Positions 10,212 to 19,634 of a stretch of DNA of 64,000 bases are shown here, piece by piece. Source of the stretch: Polynucleobacter sp. (GTDB lineage Bacteria > Pseudomonadota > Gammaproteobacteria > Burkholderiales > Burkholderiaceae); contig NZ_JAUXZY010000003.1 in assembly GCF_030693775.1 (NCBI RefSeq), forward strand, positions 156,643-220,642, in the 5' to 3' direction. The translations under genes were made by a program, and so were the position numbers. The notes beneath the pieces were generated by a model, which worked only from the letters and a program-made list of their open reading frames with translations, was not told where the DNA came from and ran no database searches. The first letter of the stretch is position 1, and each line of letters opens with the position of its first letter.

Positions 10212-12275
10212 ATGTCACAGGCGTATAGCCATTTAACTCAACAAATGCTGCTGGCATTTGAGCAGCAACGTCTTGAGTCTGCGGAGCGTGTGGCCAATGC
10301 AGTATTACGGCTTAATCCCAAGGATTTAATTGCGTTGCAAATCTTGGGTTTATGCATGGCTATGCAAGGGCGATTGCGGGAAGCGGTCCCTCCGCTTTTG
10401 AAGGCGGCACAGCTGGATCCAAAAAATGTAGAGCTACTATCCAATTTAGCGCGGGCGCAGCATGGCGCAGAGTTATACCGAGAGGTGCTTGAAACGTATG
10501 CCAAGTTACTGCGGCTTGTGCCCGATAGCGCGCAAATTCAGACTGATCGCGGAACTGCCCTTGCTAAGTTAAGGCAATTCGATGAGGCAGAAAAGGCATA
10601 CGAAAAAGCCATTGCACTACAGCCAAACTATTTTTTGGCGTGGTCAAACCGAGGTAATTTGTTAAGTGAATTGCGCCTTACCGTACAAGCTATTCAGAGC
10701 TACGAAAAAGCCCTTCAGCTCAATCCAAACTATGCAGAAACCTGGACTAATTTAGGAAATGCTTTTTTTAATCTCGGTCAATTTGCTGATGCTGCCCATG
10801 CTCATGAAAAAGCCATTAGCTTAAGCCCCGAGTACGGCGAGGCCTGGTCAAATTATGGAAATACGCTTTTAGAAATGAAAGAGGCTGAGCGTACTTACGA
10901 GAGCTACGTAAAGGCATTTCAGCTTAAGCCCGATGTTCCTTATTTATACGGGCAGTTGTTGTCCGCAAAGTTGGGCTCATGCATATGGGATCAGGCTGAG
11001 CCTAATGCGATGTCCATCCTAGCCCGAGTTGATGCAAATGAAAAAACTTGCCTGCCATTCGTTTTATTATCAACGCCAGCCTCGCTAGCGCAACAACTAA
11101 GCTGTGCTAAGGTCTACGTTGCCGATCGATGTACACCAGTTAGCAATACGTTAGTTGAATATCAACGTCCTGTGCTTAGCAATCAAAAGATTCGTATTGG
11201 CTACTTTTCTTCTGATTTCAAAAATCACCCCGTTGGTATTTTGATGGAAAACATTTTAAGGCTGCATGATCGAAGCACATTTGAGTTTTATGGATATTTT
11301 TTAAATAAAAAAATACGTGATCCGCTTGAATTAACAATAAATAAGCTATTCGACTCGGCATATGATTTATTTGGCATGACTGATAAAGATGCGCATGTAT
11401 TAATTACGCAACATCAGTTGGACGTTGCGATTGATTTGAATGGGCATACATCCGGAGCCCGAACTGCATTGTTTTCATATCGTCTAGCGCCGATTCAGAT
11501 CAATTATCTTGGGTATGCAGGGACATCAGGAGCTAGCTATTTTGATTATCTGATAGCAGATCCTATTGCCATACCCCGATCGGATCAGCCCTTCTTTTCT
11601 GAGAAAATTGCATATCTACCTGATTCATTTTTCCCAGTAGATACCTCGATAGCCGATTTTGGCCCTTTACCATCCCGAGAGAGTCAAGGTCTGCCGAGCA
11701 GCGGTTTTGTATATTCTTGCTTTAATAATGCATACAAGATTCAGCCTGAAATTTTTAGAAGTTGGATGCGCCTATTACAATCAGTAGAGAATAGTGTTTT
11801 ATGGCTTTCTACGCCGTCCAACAAAGCGATCAGAAATTTACAGGCTGCTTCTGAAGATCTTGGTGTAAATTCTTCGCGATTAATTTTTGCAAAAAGAGAA
11901 GTTGAACGCAAAGACCACCTAAGTCGATTGCGGTTAGCAGATTTATTCTTAGATACGCCGCATTACAACGCACATGCTACGTGTGCCGACGCACTTTGGG
12001 CTGGCGTTCCTGTTTTAACCCAAGTTGGCTCAACATTTGCGGGCCGCGTTGCTGCTAGTCAATTACATGCATTAGGTATGGCAGATTGCATAGTAGAGTC
12101 GATAGAGGCCTATACAAAAAAGGCAATAGAGCTTGCCTTAAATCCCGCTTTACTTCAGACAGTAAGAGACCGGTTAGCTCAGAATAGTAAAACCTCTCCA
12201 CTATTCGATAGTAAGCTATATGTTAGGAGCCTAGAAAATACATATCGTACGATTATTTCTCAACATGCAATTTAA
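10212..12275 (+). CDS. TPR-repeat protein with O-GlcNAc-transferase-like (GT41) domain
   Basis: A 687-residue protein. Residues about 20-240 hold six or so tetratricopeptide repeats (for example LGNAFFNLGQFADAAHAHEKA). Residues about 325-680 match the SPINDLY/OGT catalytic region: RIGYFSSDFKNHPVGIL with His 339, AIDLNGHTSGAR, APIQINYLGYAGTSG, and TPHYNAHATCADALWAGVPVLT. Bacterial members glycosylate proteins (for example adhesins or flagellins) or act on cell-surface sugars. The target here is unknown and no surface-protein gene is adjacent. The second half is visibly more AT-rich than its neighbours, suggesting lateral origin. Its stop overlaps dnaQ by 4 bp, tail to tail. Confidence 0.88.
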   Translation: MSQAYSHLTQQMLLAFEQQRLESAERVANAVLRLNPKDLIALQILGLCMAMQGRLREAVPPLLKAAQLDPKNVELLSNLARAQHGAELYREVLETYAKLLRLVPDSAQIQTDRGTALAKLRQFDEAEKAYEKAIALQPNYFLAWSNRGNLLSELRLTVQAIQSYEKALQLNPNYAETWTNLGNAFFNLGQFADAAHAHEKAISLSPEYGEAWSNYGNTLLEMKEAERTYESYVKAFQLKPDVPYLYGQLLSAKLGSCIWDQAEPNAMSILARVDANEKTCLPFVLLSTPASLAQQLSCAKVYVADRCTPVSNTLVEYQRPVLSNQKIRIGYFSSDFKNHPVGILMENILRLHDRSTFEFYGYFLNKKIRDPLELTINKLFDSAYDLFGMTDKDAHVLITQHQLDVAIDLNGHTSGARTALFSYRLAPIQINYLGYAGTSGASYFDYLIADPIAIPRSDQPFFSEKIAYLPDSFFPVDTSIADFGPLPSRESQGLPSSGFVYSCFNNAYKIQPEIFRSWMRLLQSVENSVLWLSTPSNKAIRNLQAASEDLGVNSSRLIFAKREVERKDHLSRLRLADLFLDTPHYNAHATCADALWAGVPVLTQVGSTFAGRVAASQLHALGMADCIVESIEAYTKKAIELALNPALLQTVRDRLAQNSKTSPLFDSKLYVRSLENTYRTIISQHAI

Positions 12276-12979
12276 GGCGTAACGGTTCGTTCCCACACCG
12301 GATCTTTTTTGCTTGCCTTTGCGATCTCGGCCAGGATTTGCTCATGTAGTTTGCAGTCTTCTTCGCTAGCAGCCAAAACCATTAAGTTAGTTGGCAATGG
12401 CCTGGTTTGCCCGGATGCATCAAGGTTGGCTGAGTAGTCAATTAAATCAATCGTAAGGTCTTCCTGGCCCCGCGTCATTGCAACATAGACTTCCGCTAAG
12501 AGCTGCGCATCCAATAAAGCGCCGTGCAAAGTGCGATGGGTATTGCTAATGGAAAAACGCTCACACAGGGCATCCAAGGAATTGCGTTTGCCGGGGAACA
12601 TCTGGCGCGCATTAACGAGTGTGTCAATTACATTGGTGGCATGGGCGCGAAAGGGAGGGCGTTTGAGAAGAGCAAACTCACTGTCCAGGAAGCCCAAATC
12701 AAACGGCGCATTGTGAATAATTAATTCAGCATCAGCAACAAATTCAATCAGATCTTCGGCGATCTGCGCGAAGACCGGCTTATCCGACAAAAAGGCACGC
12801 GAGAGGCCATGAACAGCATAGGCGCCCGCATCGATGTCACGCTCTGGATTAATGTAATGGTGAAACGTCCGCTCAGTCAGTCTGCGGTTAACCAGCTCAA
12901 CACAGCCAATCTCAATCACGCGATCACCCGTTGCTGGATTCAGACCAGTGGTTTCGGTATCGAGGATGACTTGACGCAT
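12272..12979 (-). CDS. dnaQ: DNA polymerase III epsilon subunit (proofreading 3'-5' exonuclease)
   Basis: A 235-residue DEDDh exonuclease. ILDTETTG supplies metal ligands Asp 7 and Glu 9. IIHNAPFDLGFLD and the HRTLHGALLDAQLL helix provide the other acidic residues and the catalytic His. Length and C-terminal tail fit replicative DnaQ. The ATG overlaps the TAA of the upstream RND pump gene (TAATG), so translation may be coupled. In many proteobacteria dnaQ lies beside rnhA; here a pump pair separates them. Confidence 0.93.
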   Translation of the reverse strand: MRQVILDTETTGLNPATGDRVIEIGCVELVNRRLTERTFHHYINPERDIDAGAYAVHGLSRAFLSDKPVFAQIAEDLIEFVADAELIIHNAPFDLGFLDSEFALLKRPPFRAHATNVIDTLVNARQMFPGKRNSLDALCERFSISNTHRTLHGALLDAQLLAEVYVAMTRGQEDLTIDLIDYSANLDASGQTRPLPTNLMVLAASEEDCKLHEQILAEIAKASKKDPVWERTVTP

Positions 12980-15900
12980 TAGGCTGTTCCTTCCAGATCG
13001 GCTGGACTAATCTTGAGTGGGCCGTTACCGGCATATTTATCCAGGTAGAGGTAGATTACGGGGGTAATAAAGAGTGTCACAAATTGCGACACAATTAAGC
13101 CGCCAGCAACCGAGATGCCGAGGGGCTGGCGAAGTTCAGCGCCTGCACCCAGGCCCAATGCGATGGGCAGGGCGCCCATGAGTGCCGCAAAGGTGGTCAT
13201 CATGATGGGCCTAAACCGTAAAATACAGGCGGTCCGAATGGCTTCTTCGGGGCTCATGCCCTGATTACGTTGCGCATCAAGAGCAAAGTCAATCATCAAG
13301 ATGGCATTCTTTTTCACAATACCGATTAACAGCAAAATGCCAATGATGGCGATGATGGAAAGTTCTAAGTTAAACGCCCACAAGAAAAGAAGTGCGCCAA
13401 TTGCGGCAGAAGGCAGTCCGGCCAAAATGGTCAGCGGATGGATATAGCTCTCATACAAAACACCCAGCAAGACATAGATTACGGCAAGTGCGGCCAAAAT
13501 TAAAATAATCTGGCCTGACTGATTTTCTTTAAAGACTTTGGCGTCCCCGCCGTAACTCGTAATGATCGAGCTTGGTAATTGAAGTTCCTTCACAAAACCA
13601 TCAATTGCCTTTGTTGCATCACCTAAGGGGACATCGGGCGCTAAGTTAAAGGAGATGGTAATTGCCGGAATTTGGCCTTGGTGATTGACTGAGGTTGGGC
13701 CTACCTCGCGCTTAAAGGTTGCCAGTCCCGAGAGCGGAATGAGACGGTCGGTAGCGCGCCCCCGGACAAACACCTTGCTTAGATCGGTTTCAAATTGACG
13801 CTGATCATCGGCCGCCTGCAAAATAACCGAGTAGGTATTGACGTTGGTGTAGATCGATGACACTTGGCGTTCGCCAAAGGAGTTGTATAGCGCTTGGCGG
13901 ATATCCGCTACCGTGACACCCGCAGTGGCCGCTTTTTCACGGTCAATATCAATCTTGACATTGAGACCACGCAATTGCGAATCGGTATTCACATCCCGAA
14001 AGATCGGATCGGCACGCATCTTCTCTAAGATCTTAGTAGACCATTCATTAATGCCATCAAAGCCAACGCTTTGCAGGGTAAATTGATAGCGGCTTTTGCT
14101 CGAGCGACCACCCAGCTGCAGGTTTTGAATCGGGCGCATAAAGACAGATAGACCGGGCAGCTCCCTAAAGTCTCTGCGGAGCGACTCGAGTACTGCTTTC
14201 ATATTCTCGCGCTCGCCTTTGGGCTTGAGCACAATAAAAATTCGGCCGGTGTTCGAGCCCGCACTAAGGCCGCCACCCAAGATGGATACCGAATTGGCCA
14301 CATTGGGATTATTCATGACGATTTGCGCTGCTTTATCTTGCAATTCCAGCATCGATGGAAAGGCCATGTCTTCGGAGGCCTCCATGGTCGCAATAATCTG
14401 CCCGATGTCTTCCTCAGGGAAGAAGCCTTTGGGGCTGTAAATAAACATCACGATCGTCAGAATGATCGTTGCAACCGAGCCGAGCAAGACGGGCTTGCGG
14501 TAAATCAAAGCCTTATCGAGGTAGTGAACATAGCGCTCTGTGGTCCAAGAAAAAAACTGATCGAAGCGGCGATTCATTGCAAACTCTCTCGCGGGCGCGC
14601 CAGGCTTTGGTAAAAAACGGCTACACAGCATCGGGACTAGCGTGAGGGAGACTACTGCCGATACCAAGACTGCCAAAGACACCACCACTGCAAATTCCCT
14701 AAACAATAATCCGGCAGGGCCTTGCATAAAAAAGAGGGGAATAAAAACAGCTACCAAGGAGAGTGAGATCGACACAATCGTAAAGCCGACTTCTTTGCTG
14801 CCCTTCAGCGCTGCTTTTAATGGCGACATTCCTTGTTCGGTATAGCGCACAATATTTTCAAGCACCACAATCGAATCATCGACCACTAAGCCAACAGCCA
14901 AGGTGATGCCGAGCAAGGAAATGTTGTCTAGGCTGTAGCCCATGAAATAGAGCAGAGAGAAGGCGCCAATCAGGGAGATCGGCAAGCTCAGCGAGGGAAT
15001 GATGGTGGCTGAGGCGTGCTTTAAAAACAGGAAGATAACCAGTACGACCAACGCGATCGTGAGCAGCAGGGTGATATTGACATCGTGAATCGCTTCACGA
15101 ATGGAGATGGAGCGATCGTTGACCGGGATTAACTTGATAGAGGCGGGTAACTGTTTTTCAAACTCGGGCAGTAAAGCCCGAACAGAATCGACCACCTTTA
15201 CCGTGTTGGCGCTGGGCTGCCGCAATACGGCAATCGCAATCGAGCGCTCGCCATTGGTGGTGGAGAGAGAGCGGACGTTTTCATAGCTCTCGACCACGTC
15301 GGCAACATTACCGAGGTAAATGGGTAGACCATTGCGCTGCGCAATGATTAAGTCGCTAAAGTCCTTAGCGGTGACCAGTTGCTCATTGGCATAAATCGTC
15401 ATGGCTTGACGGGGGCCATCCAAAACGCCAACGGGAGTATTGCTATTTGCTTTATTTAAGGCAAGCGCAATGTCTTCCATCGTTAGGTTATTGATAGCAA
15501 GGGCGTCTGGCCTTGCTTTAACGCGAATGGCGTAGCGCTTTGCGCCGTATATCTGAATCTGCGCCACGCCATCAATGGTTGATAGGGTAGGTGAAATCAA
15601 ATTTTCAGCGTAATTGTTTAAATCGGAAAGATCGAGTGAGGGCGAGGTCATGCCGATAATTAAGACAGGCGCGTCGGCGGGGTTGACCTTCCGATACGAC
15701 GGCGGAATGGTCATCTCAATCGGCAAGCGCCGCTGCGCTCGCAGCAATGCGGCCTGCACATCGACTGCGGCCTTATCAATATCCCGATCGTTATTGAACT
15801 CCAAGGTAATGCTAGTGCTGCCCAGGGAATTCACGGAACTAATCAGGACAATTCCATCAATCGTGGAAAACTCTTTTTCAAGGGGAAGCGCAACCGCCGA

Positions 15901-16080
15901 AGCCATGTTTTCGGGCGAAGCGCCCGGCAAACTCGCAGTGACTGAGATGACGGGGGTATTAAAACTCGGTAGGGCGGCAACCGGAATTTTGGTGTAGGCG
16001 ACGATTCCAGCAATCACTGTCGCTAGCGACAGTAAGGTGGTCATAATCGGCCGCCGAATACACAGCTCAGACAGCGTCAT
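12979..16080 (-). CDS. RND efflux pump inner-membrane permease (HAE1 family)
   Basis: A 1033-residue proton-driven multidrug exporter of the AcrB/MdtBC type. The N-terminal helix with RRPIMTTLLSL, the transmembrane-4 motif GLVVDDSIVVLENI with paired Asp residues, and GIVKKNAILMIDFA near the C-terminus are diagnostic. Two large periplasmic loops follow TM1 and TM7. The start overlaps the adaptor gene by 4 bp (ATGA), a tight operon. No outer-membrane channel gene is in the window, so a TolC-like partner must be encoded elsewhere. Substrates cannot be read from sequence. Confidence 0.93.
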   Translation of the reverse strand: MTLSELCIRRPIMTTLLSLATVIAGIVAYTKIPVAALPSFNTPVISVTASLPGASPENMASAVALPLEKEFSTIDGIVLISSVNSLGSTSITLEFNNDRDIDKAAVDVQAALLRAQRRLPIEMTIPPSYRKVNPADAPVLIIGMTSPSLDLSDLNNYAENLISPTLSTIDGVAQIQIYGAKRYAIRVKARPDALAINNLTMEDIALALNKANSNTPVGVLDGPRQAMTIYANEQLVTAKDFSDLIIAQRNGLPIYLGNVADVVESYENVRSLSTTNGERSIAIAVLRQPSANTVKVVDSVRALLPEFEKQLPASIKLIPVNDRSISIREAIHDVNITLLLTIALVVLVIFLFLKHASATIIPSLSLPISLIGAFSLLYFMGYSLDNISLLGITLAVGLVVDDSIVVLENIVRYTEQGMSPLKAALKGSKEVGFTIVSISLSLVAVFIPLFFMQGPAGLLFREFAVVVSLAVLVSAVVSLTLVPMLCSRFLPKPGAPAREFAMNRRFDQFFSWTTERYVHYLDKALIYRKPVLLGSVATIILTIVMFIYSPKGFFPEEDIGQIIATMEASEDMAFPSMLELQDKAAQIVMNNPNVANSVSILGGGLSAGSNTGRIFIVLKPKGERENMKAVLESLRRDFRELPGLSVFMRPIQNLQLGGRSSKSRYQFTLQSVGFDGINEWSTKILEKMRADPIFRDVNTDSQLRGLNVKIDIDREKAATAGVTVADIRQALYNSFGERQVSSIYTNVNTYSVILQAADDQRQFETDLSKVFVRGRATDRLIPLSGLATFKREVGPTSVNHQGQIPAITISFNLAPDVPLGDATKAIDGFVKELQLPSSIITSYGGDAKVFKENQSGQIILILAALAVIYVLLGVLYESYIHPLTILAGLPSAAIGALLFLWAFNLELSIIAIIGILLLIGIVKKNAILMIDFALDAQRNQGMSPEEAIRTACILRFRPIMMTTFAALMGALPIALGLGAGAELRQPLGISVAGGLIVSQFVTLFITPVIYLYLDKYAGNGPLKISPADLEGTA

Positions 16081-17390
16081 TTTTTCTCGGGAGCCGCAGG
16101 GGCGGTGGGCGCTGGTTTAGCCAGTGCTTTTGGTGTGTTGGCGGGCTTTGCTTCGCGCACCTTACTGCCAGGTCGGAGATTTTGTTTGCCTTCAACCACC
16201 ACGCGCGAGCCTGCTTCAATGCCTTCAATCACCGCATTGCCTTGGTACTCGTAGAGAACCTTGACTGGTTTCATCACTACTTTGTCATCGTCTTTTTCAA
16301 CAATGTAGACAAAGCGACCTTTGGGATTAATGACGACTGCCTGCGAAGGAATGAGCATGACATCGCTTAAGGTACTGGCCTCTAATTTAATTCGGGCAAA
16401 TTGGCCCGGAATCAATGCACCATTTTTATTCTCTAGGCGAGCCTTCAAACGTACCGCGCCAATCACGGGGTCAACTTGGTTATCAATCACATAGACCAGG
16501 CCGGGATACTGAACGGTCTCAATATTACCGATGCTCACGCTTACGGGTAAAGGTGAATCGTCTTTACGCGCCTTCAGTAGCAAAGGGATATCGCGCTCAG
16601 GAACGGTGAACTGGACATTAATGGGGTCGAGCTGGGTAATGGTAACCATCGCGCCACTAGTCGAGGTCGCAGTCGAGCTCGTCGATGACACGACGACGTT
16701 ACTGGCCTGAACTAAAGAGCCTGGAAAGACATTGATAATGCCAGCGCGTCCGTCGATCGGGGAGCGTAGGTAGTTATACGACAGCTGGACTGCGGCAGCC
16801 CGGGCTGCGGCTTGGGTTGATGCGGCATTGGCCTCTGCCGTATCGAGCCCTGCTTTGGATATGAAATTCTTGGCTACCAATTCTTTGGCCCGTGCTAGTT
16901 GACGCTGCGCGTCATTAGCAAGTGCTTGAGCACGATCAAAATTAGCCTTGTCAGTTCGGTCGTCTAGGGTAAAAAGCAAATCCCCTTTTTTCACGATTTG
17001 ACCTTCGGTGATGTTGACCTTGGTAACGATGCTGGTAATTTGCGGGCGCACATCAACAATACTGGCGGCAACAATGGTGCCGGTCGCCTCAATCACAAAG
17101 GGAACATCTTTGCGTTCCACGATCACGCTACTAACCGTTTGTGCTCCCCCTTTTTTGCTGGCAGGCGGATTAAAGTGATCGTAGGTCTTATCGGCCGCAA
17201 ATAGGATCACTACAAGCGTAAGAATCCACCATTTGCGGCGCATGGCAAACGCCCATATGCTGGCAAAGTTAATTTTGGACCATGCCTGTGTGATTTTCGA
17301 GAGTATGCCGGTGCCGACCTTTTGAATGGCCCGCACTAGCGACGCAGCAACTTTGTTTAACCAGGGTGTTTTTGGAGCGTTTTCAGCCAA
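16077..17390 (-). CDS. RND efflux periplasmic adaptor (membrane fusion protein)
   Basis: A 437-residue adaptor joining the RND permease to an outer-membrane channel. After a TM anchor at about residues 52-66 come the barrel-lipoyl region (ITEGQIVKKGDLLFTLD), an alpha-hairpin (about 140-200) and beta-barrel segments (LIPGQFARIKLEA). The C-terminal tail is rich in Ala, Lys and Pro. The longest frame starts with TTG at 17390 and gives a long cytoplasmic N-terminus; an ATG at 17243 (MRRKWWILTL) would give a conventional adaptor and is a real alternative. The gene lies 137 bp after rnhA. Confidence 0.9.
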   Translation of the reverse strand: MAENAPKTPWLNKVAASLVRAIQKVGTGILSKITQAWSKINFASIWAFAMRRKWWILTLVVILFAADKTYDHFNPPASKKGGAQTVSSVIVERKDVPFVIEATGTIVAASIVDVRPQITSIVTKVNITEGQIVKKGDLLFTLDDRTDKANFDRAQALANDAQRQLARAKELVAKNFISKAGLDTAEANAASTQAAARAAAVQLSYNYLRSPIDGRAGIINVFPGSLVQASNVVVSSTSSTATSTSGAMVTITQLDPINVQFTVPERDIPLLLKARKDDSPLPVSVSIGNIETVQYPGLVYVIDNQVDPVIGAVRLKARLENKNGALIPGQFARIKLEASTLSDVMLIPSQAVVINPKGRFVYIVEKDDDKVVMKPVKVLYEYQGNAVIEGIEAGSRVVVEGKQNLRPGSKVREAKPANTPKALAKPAPTAPAAPEKK

Positions 17391-17527
17391 TTGATCTCAG
17401 TTTTTCGTAGGTATCTAGTAATAAGGCTATGGGTGCTATCGGATTGCCCATTCTCTCATAAGCCTTTGGGCTTGGTGTAAAGCGGATGTGTCCAAAAAGG
17501 AGGCTAAAACCACCTGTCTGTAGCGCT

Positions 17528-17998
17528 CTATGTACTTCGCTTTGCGAGTAATTCTTCGACGCCGCGGTTGGCCAGGGCATCAGCCAGCTCATTGCCGGGG
17601 TGGCCATTGTGGCCGCGCACCCAATGCCAGGATATTTGGTGGCTAGGCAGCAGGGCATCGAGCTCTTGCCATAGGTCAGCATTTTTAACGGGCTCGCGAC
17701 TGGAGGTGCGCCATTGGCGCTTTTTCCAGCCTTCCAGCCATTCCGTAACCCCTTTTTGAACGTATTGGGAATCGGTATAAAGCGCAACAGTGGAGGGTTG
17801 TTTGAGGGCCCGTAGCGCATGAATAACCGCACTCATCTCCATGCGGTTGTTGGTGGTTAAATCAGCACCCCCATGCATATGCCGCTCATACTCGCCCGAT
17901 CGCAATACTGCACCCCAGCCCCCTGGACCAGGATTGCCCTTACAGGCTCCATCGGTGTAAATGGTGATGTGGGGCAGGGTAGGATCAGGCTGGCTCAT
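17528..17998 (-). CDS. rnhA: Ribonuclease HI
   Basis: Degrades RNA in RNA-DNA hybrids (R-loops, primers). The start at 17998 ([10 protein letters not shown]) gives 156 residues, the normal length; a longer open frame up to 18154 runs through the upstream methyltransferase gene and is not credible. Seen: [16 protein letters not shown] with the first catalytic Asp, NNRMEMSAV with Glu, LYTDSQYV with Asp, and [19 protein letters not shown] with the His and last Asp. It overlaps the 3' end of the methyltransferase gene by 14 bp, so co-translation is likely. Confidence 0.95.
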   Translation of the reverse strand: MSQPDPTLPHITIYTDGACKGNPGPGGWGAVLRSGEYERHMHGGADLTTNNRMEMSAVIHALRALKQPSTVALYTDSQYVQKGVTEWLEGWKKRQWRTSSREPVKNADLWQELDALLPSHQISWHWVRGHNGHPGNELADALANRGVEELLAKRST

Positions 17999-18827
17999 GA
18001 TGATCATGTTGTTTATGGGGAGCGATGGGTTGTATTTTGCTCTCCACTGCGGGATTGAGTTGGCGTAGTGATTGGGGTCGCTTCTGGGCAACGCGGCCAA
18101 CCAGACGCATGCCAGGGTGGCGCTTGACTGCAGAGACCATAAATACAGCGCCAAAAATAGGCCACCACCGATTGCCCATCGGTTCCAGGTAATTCATGCG
18201 CGCAATGGCGGACTCGCCTTGCAGGGGAAATTTGTAGCAGGCAAAGTGACCTCGATCCAAGGAGAAATTGAGCAACTTTAGCCAGTCACGGATGCGCAGT
18301 AGATTAATGAACTGACCATCTCTGGGTAAAAATGGCTTGCCAATTAAGCGACCAAGATATTGCCGTGCGCCCCACAGGCTGGCAGGATTAAATCCGGACA
18401 AAATGAGTCGGCCCTCGGGCACGAGCACCCGGTCCGCCTCACGCAGAATGTGATGAGGGTCATTCGCAAATTCCAATACATGCGGCAATACCAGGAGATC
18501 GACGCTCTCTGCCGCAAAGGGTAGCTCATCGGGCAAGCCCTCGATGACATGCCAAGTCGGCGTAAGGGGTTCATTTGACTGTGCAGCTAAGGCTTGATCG
18601 GTCTGCGTTAACAAGGCGCGCATCGGCATGCGGTTTTCGCGCAAGGAATGGAGCTGCGGCAGACCAACTTGAACCGCATTAAAGCCAAATACATCCACGA
18701 CCGTTTTATCAAACCACATCTGCTCAGCATGCAAAACATATTGACCTGGGGGCGAAGCAAGCCAAGCATCCCAGGAGCCATCCGCAGACAAAATAGGGCT
18801 TTCGGGTGAGGCTTGGGTTGGTATCAT
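17985..18827 (-). CDS. SAM-dependent methyltransferase (YafS-like)
   Basis: A class I methyltransferase-fold protein of 280 residues when started at the ATG at 18827 ([10 protein letters not shown]). An upstream ATG at 18905 overlaps gloB and is less likely. The recognisable part is the Methyltransf_11 core: [19 protein letters not shown], then [20 protein letters not shown]. The substrate is unknown. In E. coli the homologue yafS lies between gloB and rnhA, exactly as here. It is head to head with gloB with only 6 bp between start codons. Confidence 0.85.
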   Translation of the reverse strand: MIPTQASPESPILSADGSWDAWLASPPGQYVLHAEQMWFDKTVVDVFGFNAVQVGLPQLHSLRENRMPMRALLTQTDQALAAQSNEPLTPTWHVIEGLPDELPFAAESVDLLVLPHVLEFANDPHHILREADRVLVPEGRLILSGFNPASLWGARQYLGRLIGKPFLPRDGQFINLLRIRDWLKLLNFSLDRGHFACYKFPLQGESAIARMNYLEPMGNRWWPIFGAVFMVSAVKRHPGMRLVGRVAQKRPQSLRQLNPAVESKIQPIAPHKQHDHHEPA

Positions 18828-18833
18828 GTGCCT

Positions 18834-19634
18834 ATGGTAACGAAAACTGCATTGCAAGTCTGGCCCATACCGGCTTTTGACGACAACTACATCTGGTGCA
18901 TTCATGATGGCGAGTCTGCCTTGGTCGTCGATCCGGGAGACGCTGGTCCGGTATTGGATTACTTAGAAAGCCAAGCACTGACCCTCACCGGCATTCTGAT
19001 TACCCACCACCACGCTGATCACACGGGCGGCATCTTGGATTTATTGGCTTATGTGGCCACTGATTCTCTTCCAGTGTATGGTCCGGCCGCAGAGGCAATT
19101 CCAGGGCGAACCCAAGCCCTAATGGAGGGCGATCGGGTTGAATGTGCTGCACCTGCGATTGCATTTACGGTCTTGGAAGTGCCTGGCCATACCTTGGGAC
19201 ATATTGCCTACTTTGCTGCTGGTAATGCGCCCAAGCTTTTTTGTGGCGATACCTTATTTGCATCGGGCTGTGGCCGCTTGTTTGAGGGAACGCCCACCCA
19301 AATGTCGCAATCGTTGGCTAAATTTGCGGCCTTGCCGCCAGAAACCGCGGTGTATTGCACCCATGAGTACACGCTGTCGAACATCCGCTTTGCCTTGGCA
19401 GTGGAGCCGAATAATGCCGATCTCATCGCGTGGGCAAATACGGCGCAGACCTTACGCCAAGCAAATCAGCCAACCCTGCCAACGAGTATTGGGCATGAGT
19501 TGCGGGTGAATCCCTTTATGCGCTCTAATCAACCCGACGTCATCGCTGCTGCAATCCATGCATCGGGCGCTGCCGCATTGCCAAGTCCAGCGCATGTCCT
19601 AGCGGCAATTCGGGCTTGGAAGGATCGCTTCTAG
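18834..19634 (+). CDS. gloB: Hydroxyacylglutathione hydrolase (glyoxalase II)
   Basis: Metallo-beta-lactamase-fold thioesterase of 266 residues that hydrolyses S-lactoylglutathione in methylglyoxal detoxification. The THHHADHTGG metal motif, the VPGHTLGHIAY His, the GDTLFASGCGRLFEG loop and CTHEYTLSN are all present, followed by the C-terminal glutathione-binding helices. The ATG at 18834 gives the standard N-terminus (VWPIPAFDDNYIW); a TTG at 18813 would extend it into the divergent gene. Its TAG overlaps a GTG start of the next gene. Confidence 0.95.
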   Translation: MVTKTALQVWPIPAFDDNYIWCIHDGESALVVDPGDAGPVLDYLESQALTLTGILITHHHADHTGGILDLLAYVATDSLPVYGPAAEAIPGRTQALMEGDRVECAAPAIAFTVLEVPGHTLGHIAYFAAGNAPKLFCGDTLFASGCGRLFEGTPTQMSQSLAKFAALPPETAVYCTHEYTLSNIRFALAVEPNNADLIAWANTAQTLRQANQPTLPTSIGHELRVNPFMRSNQPDVIAAAIHASGAAALPSPAHVLAAIRAWKDRF

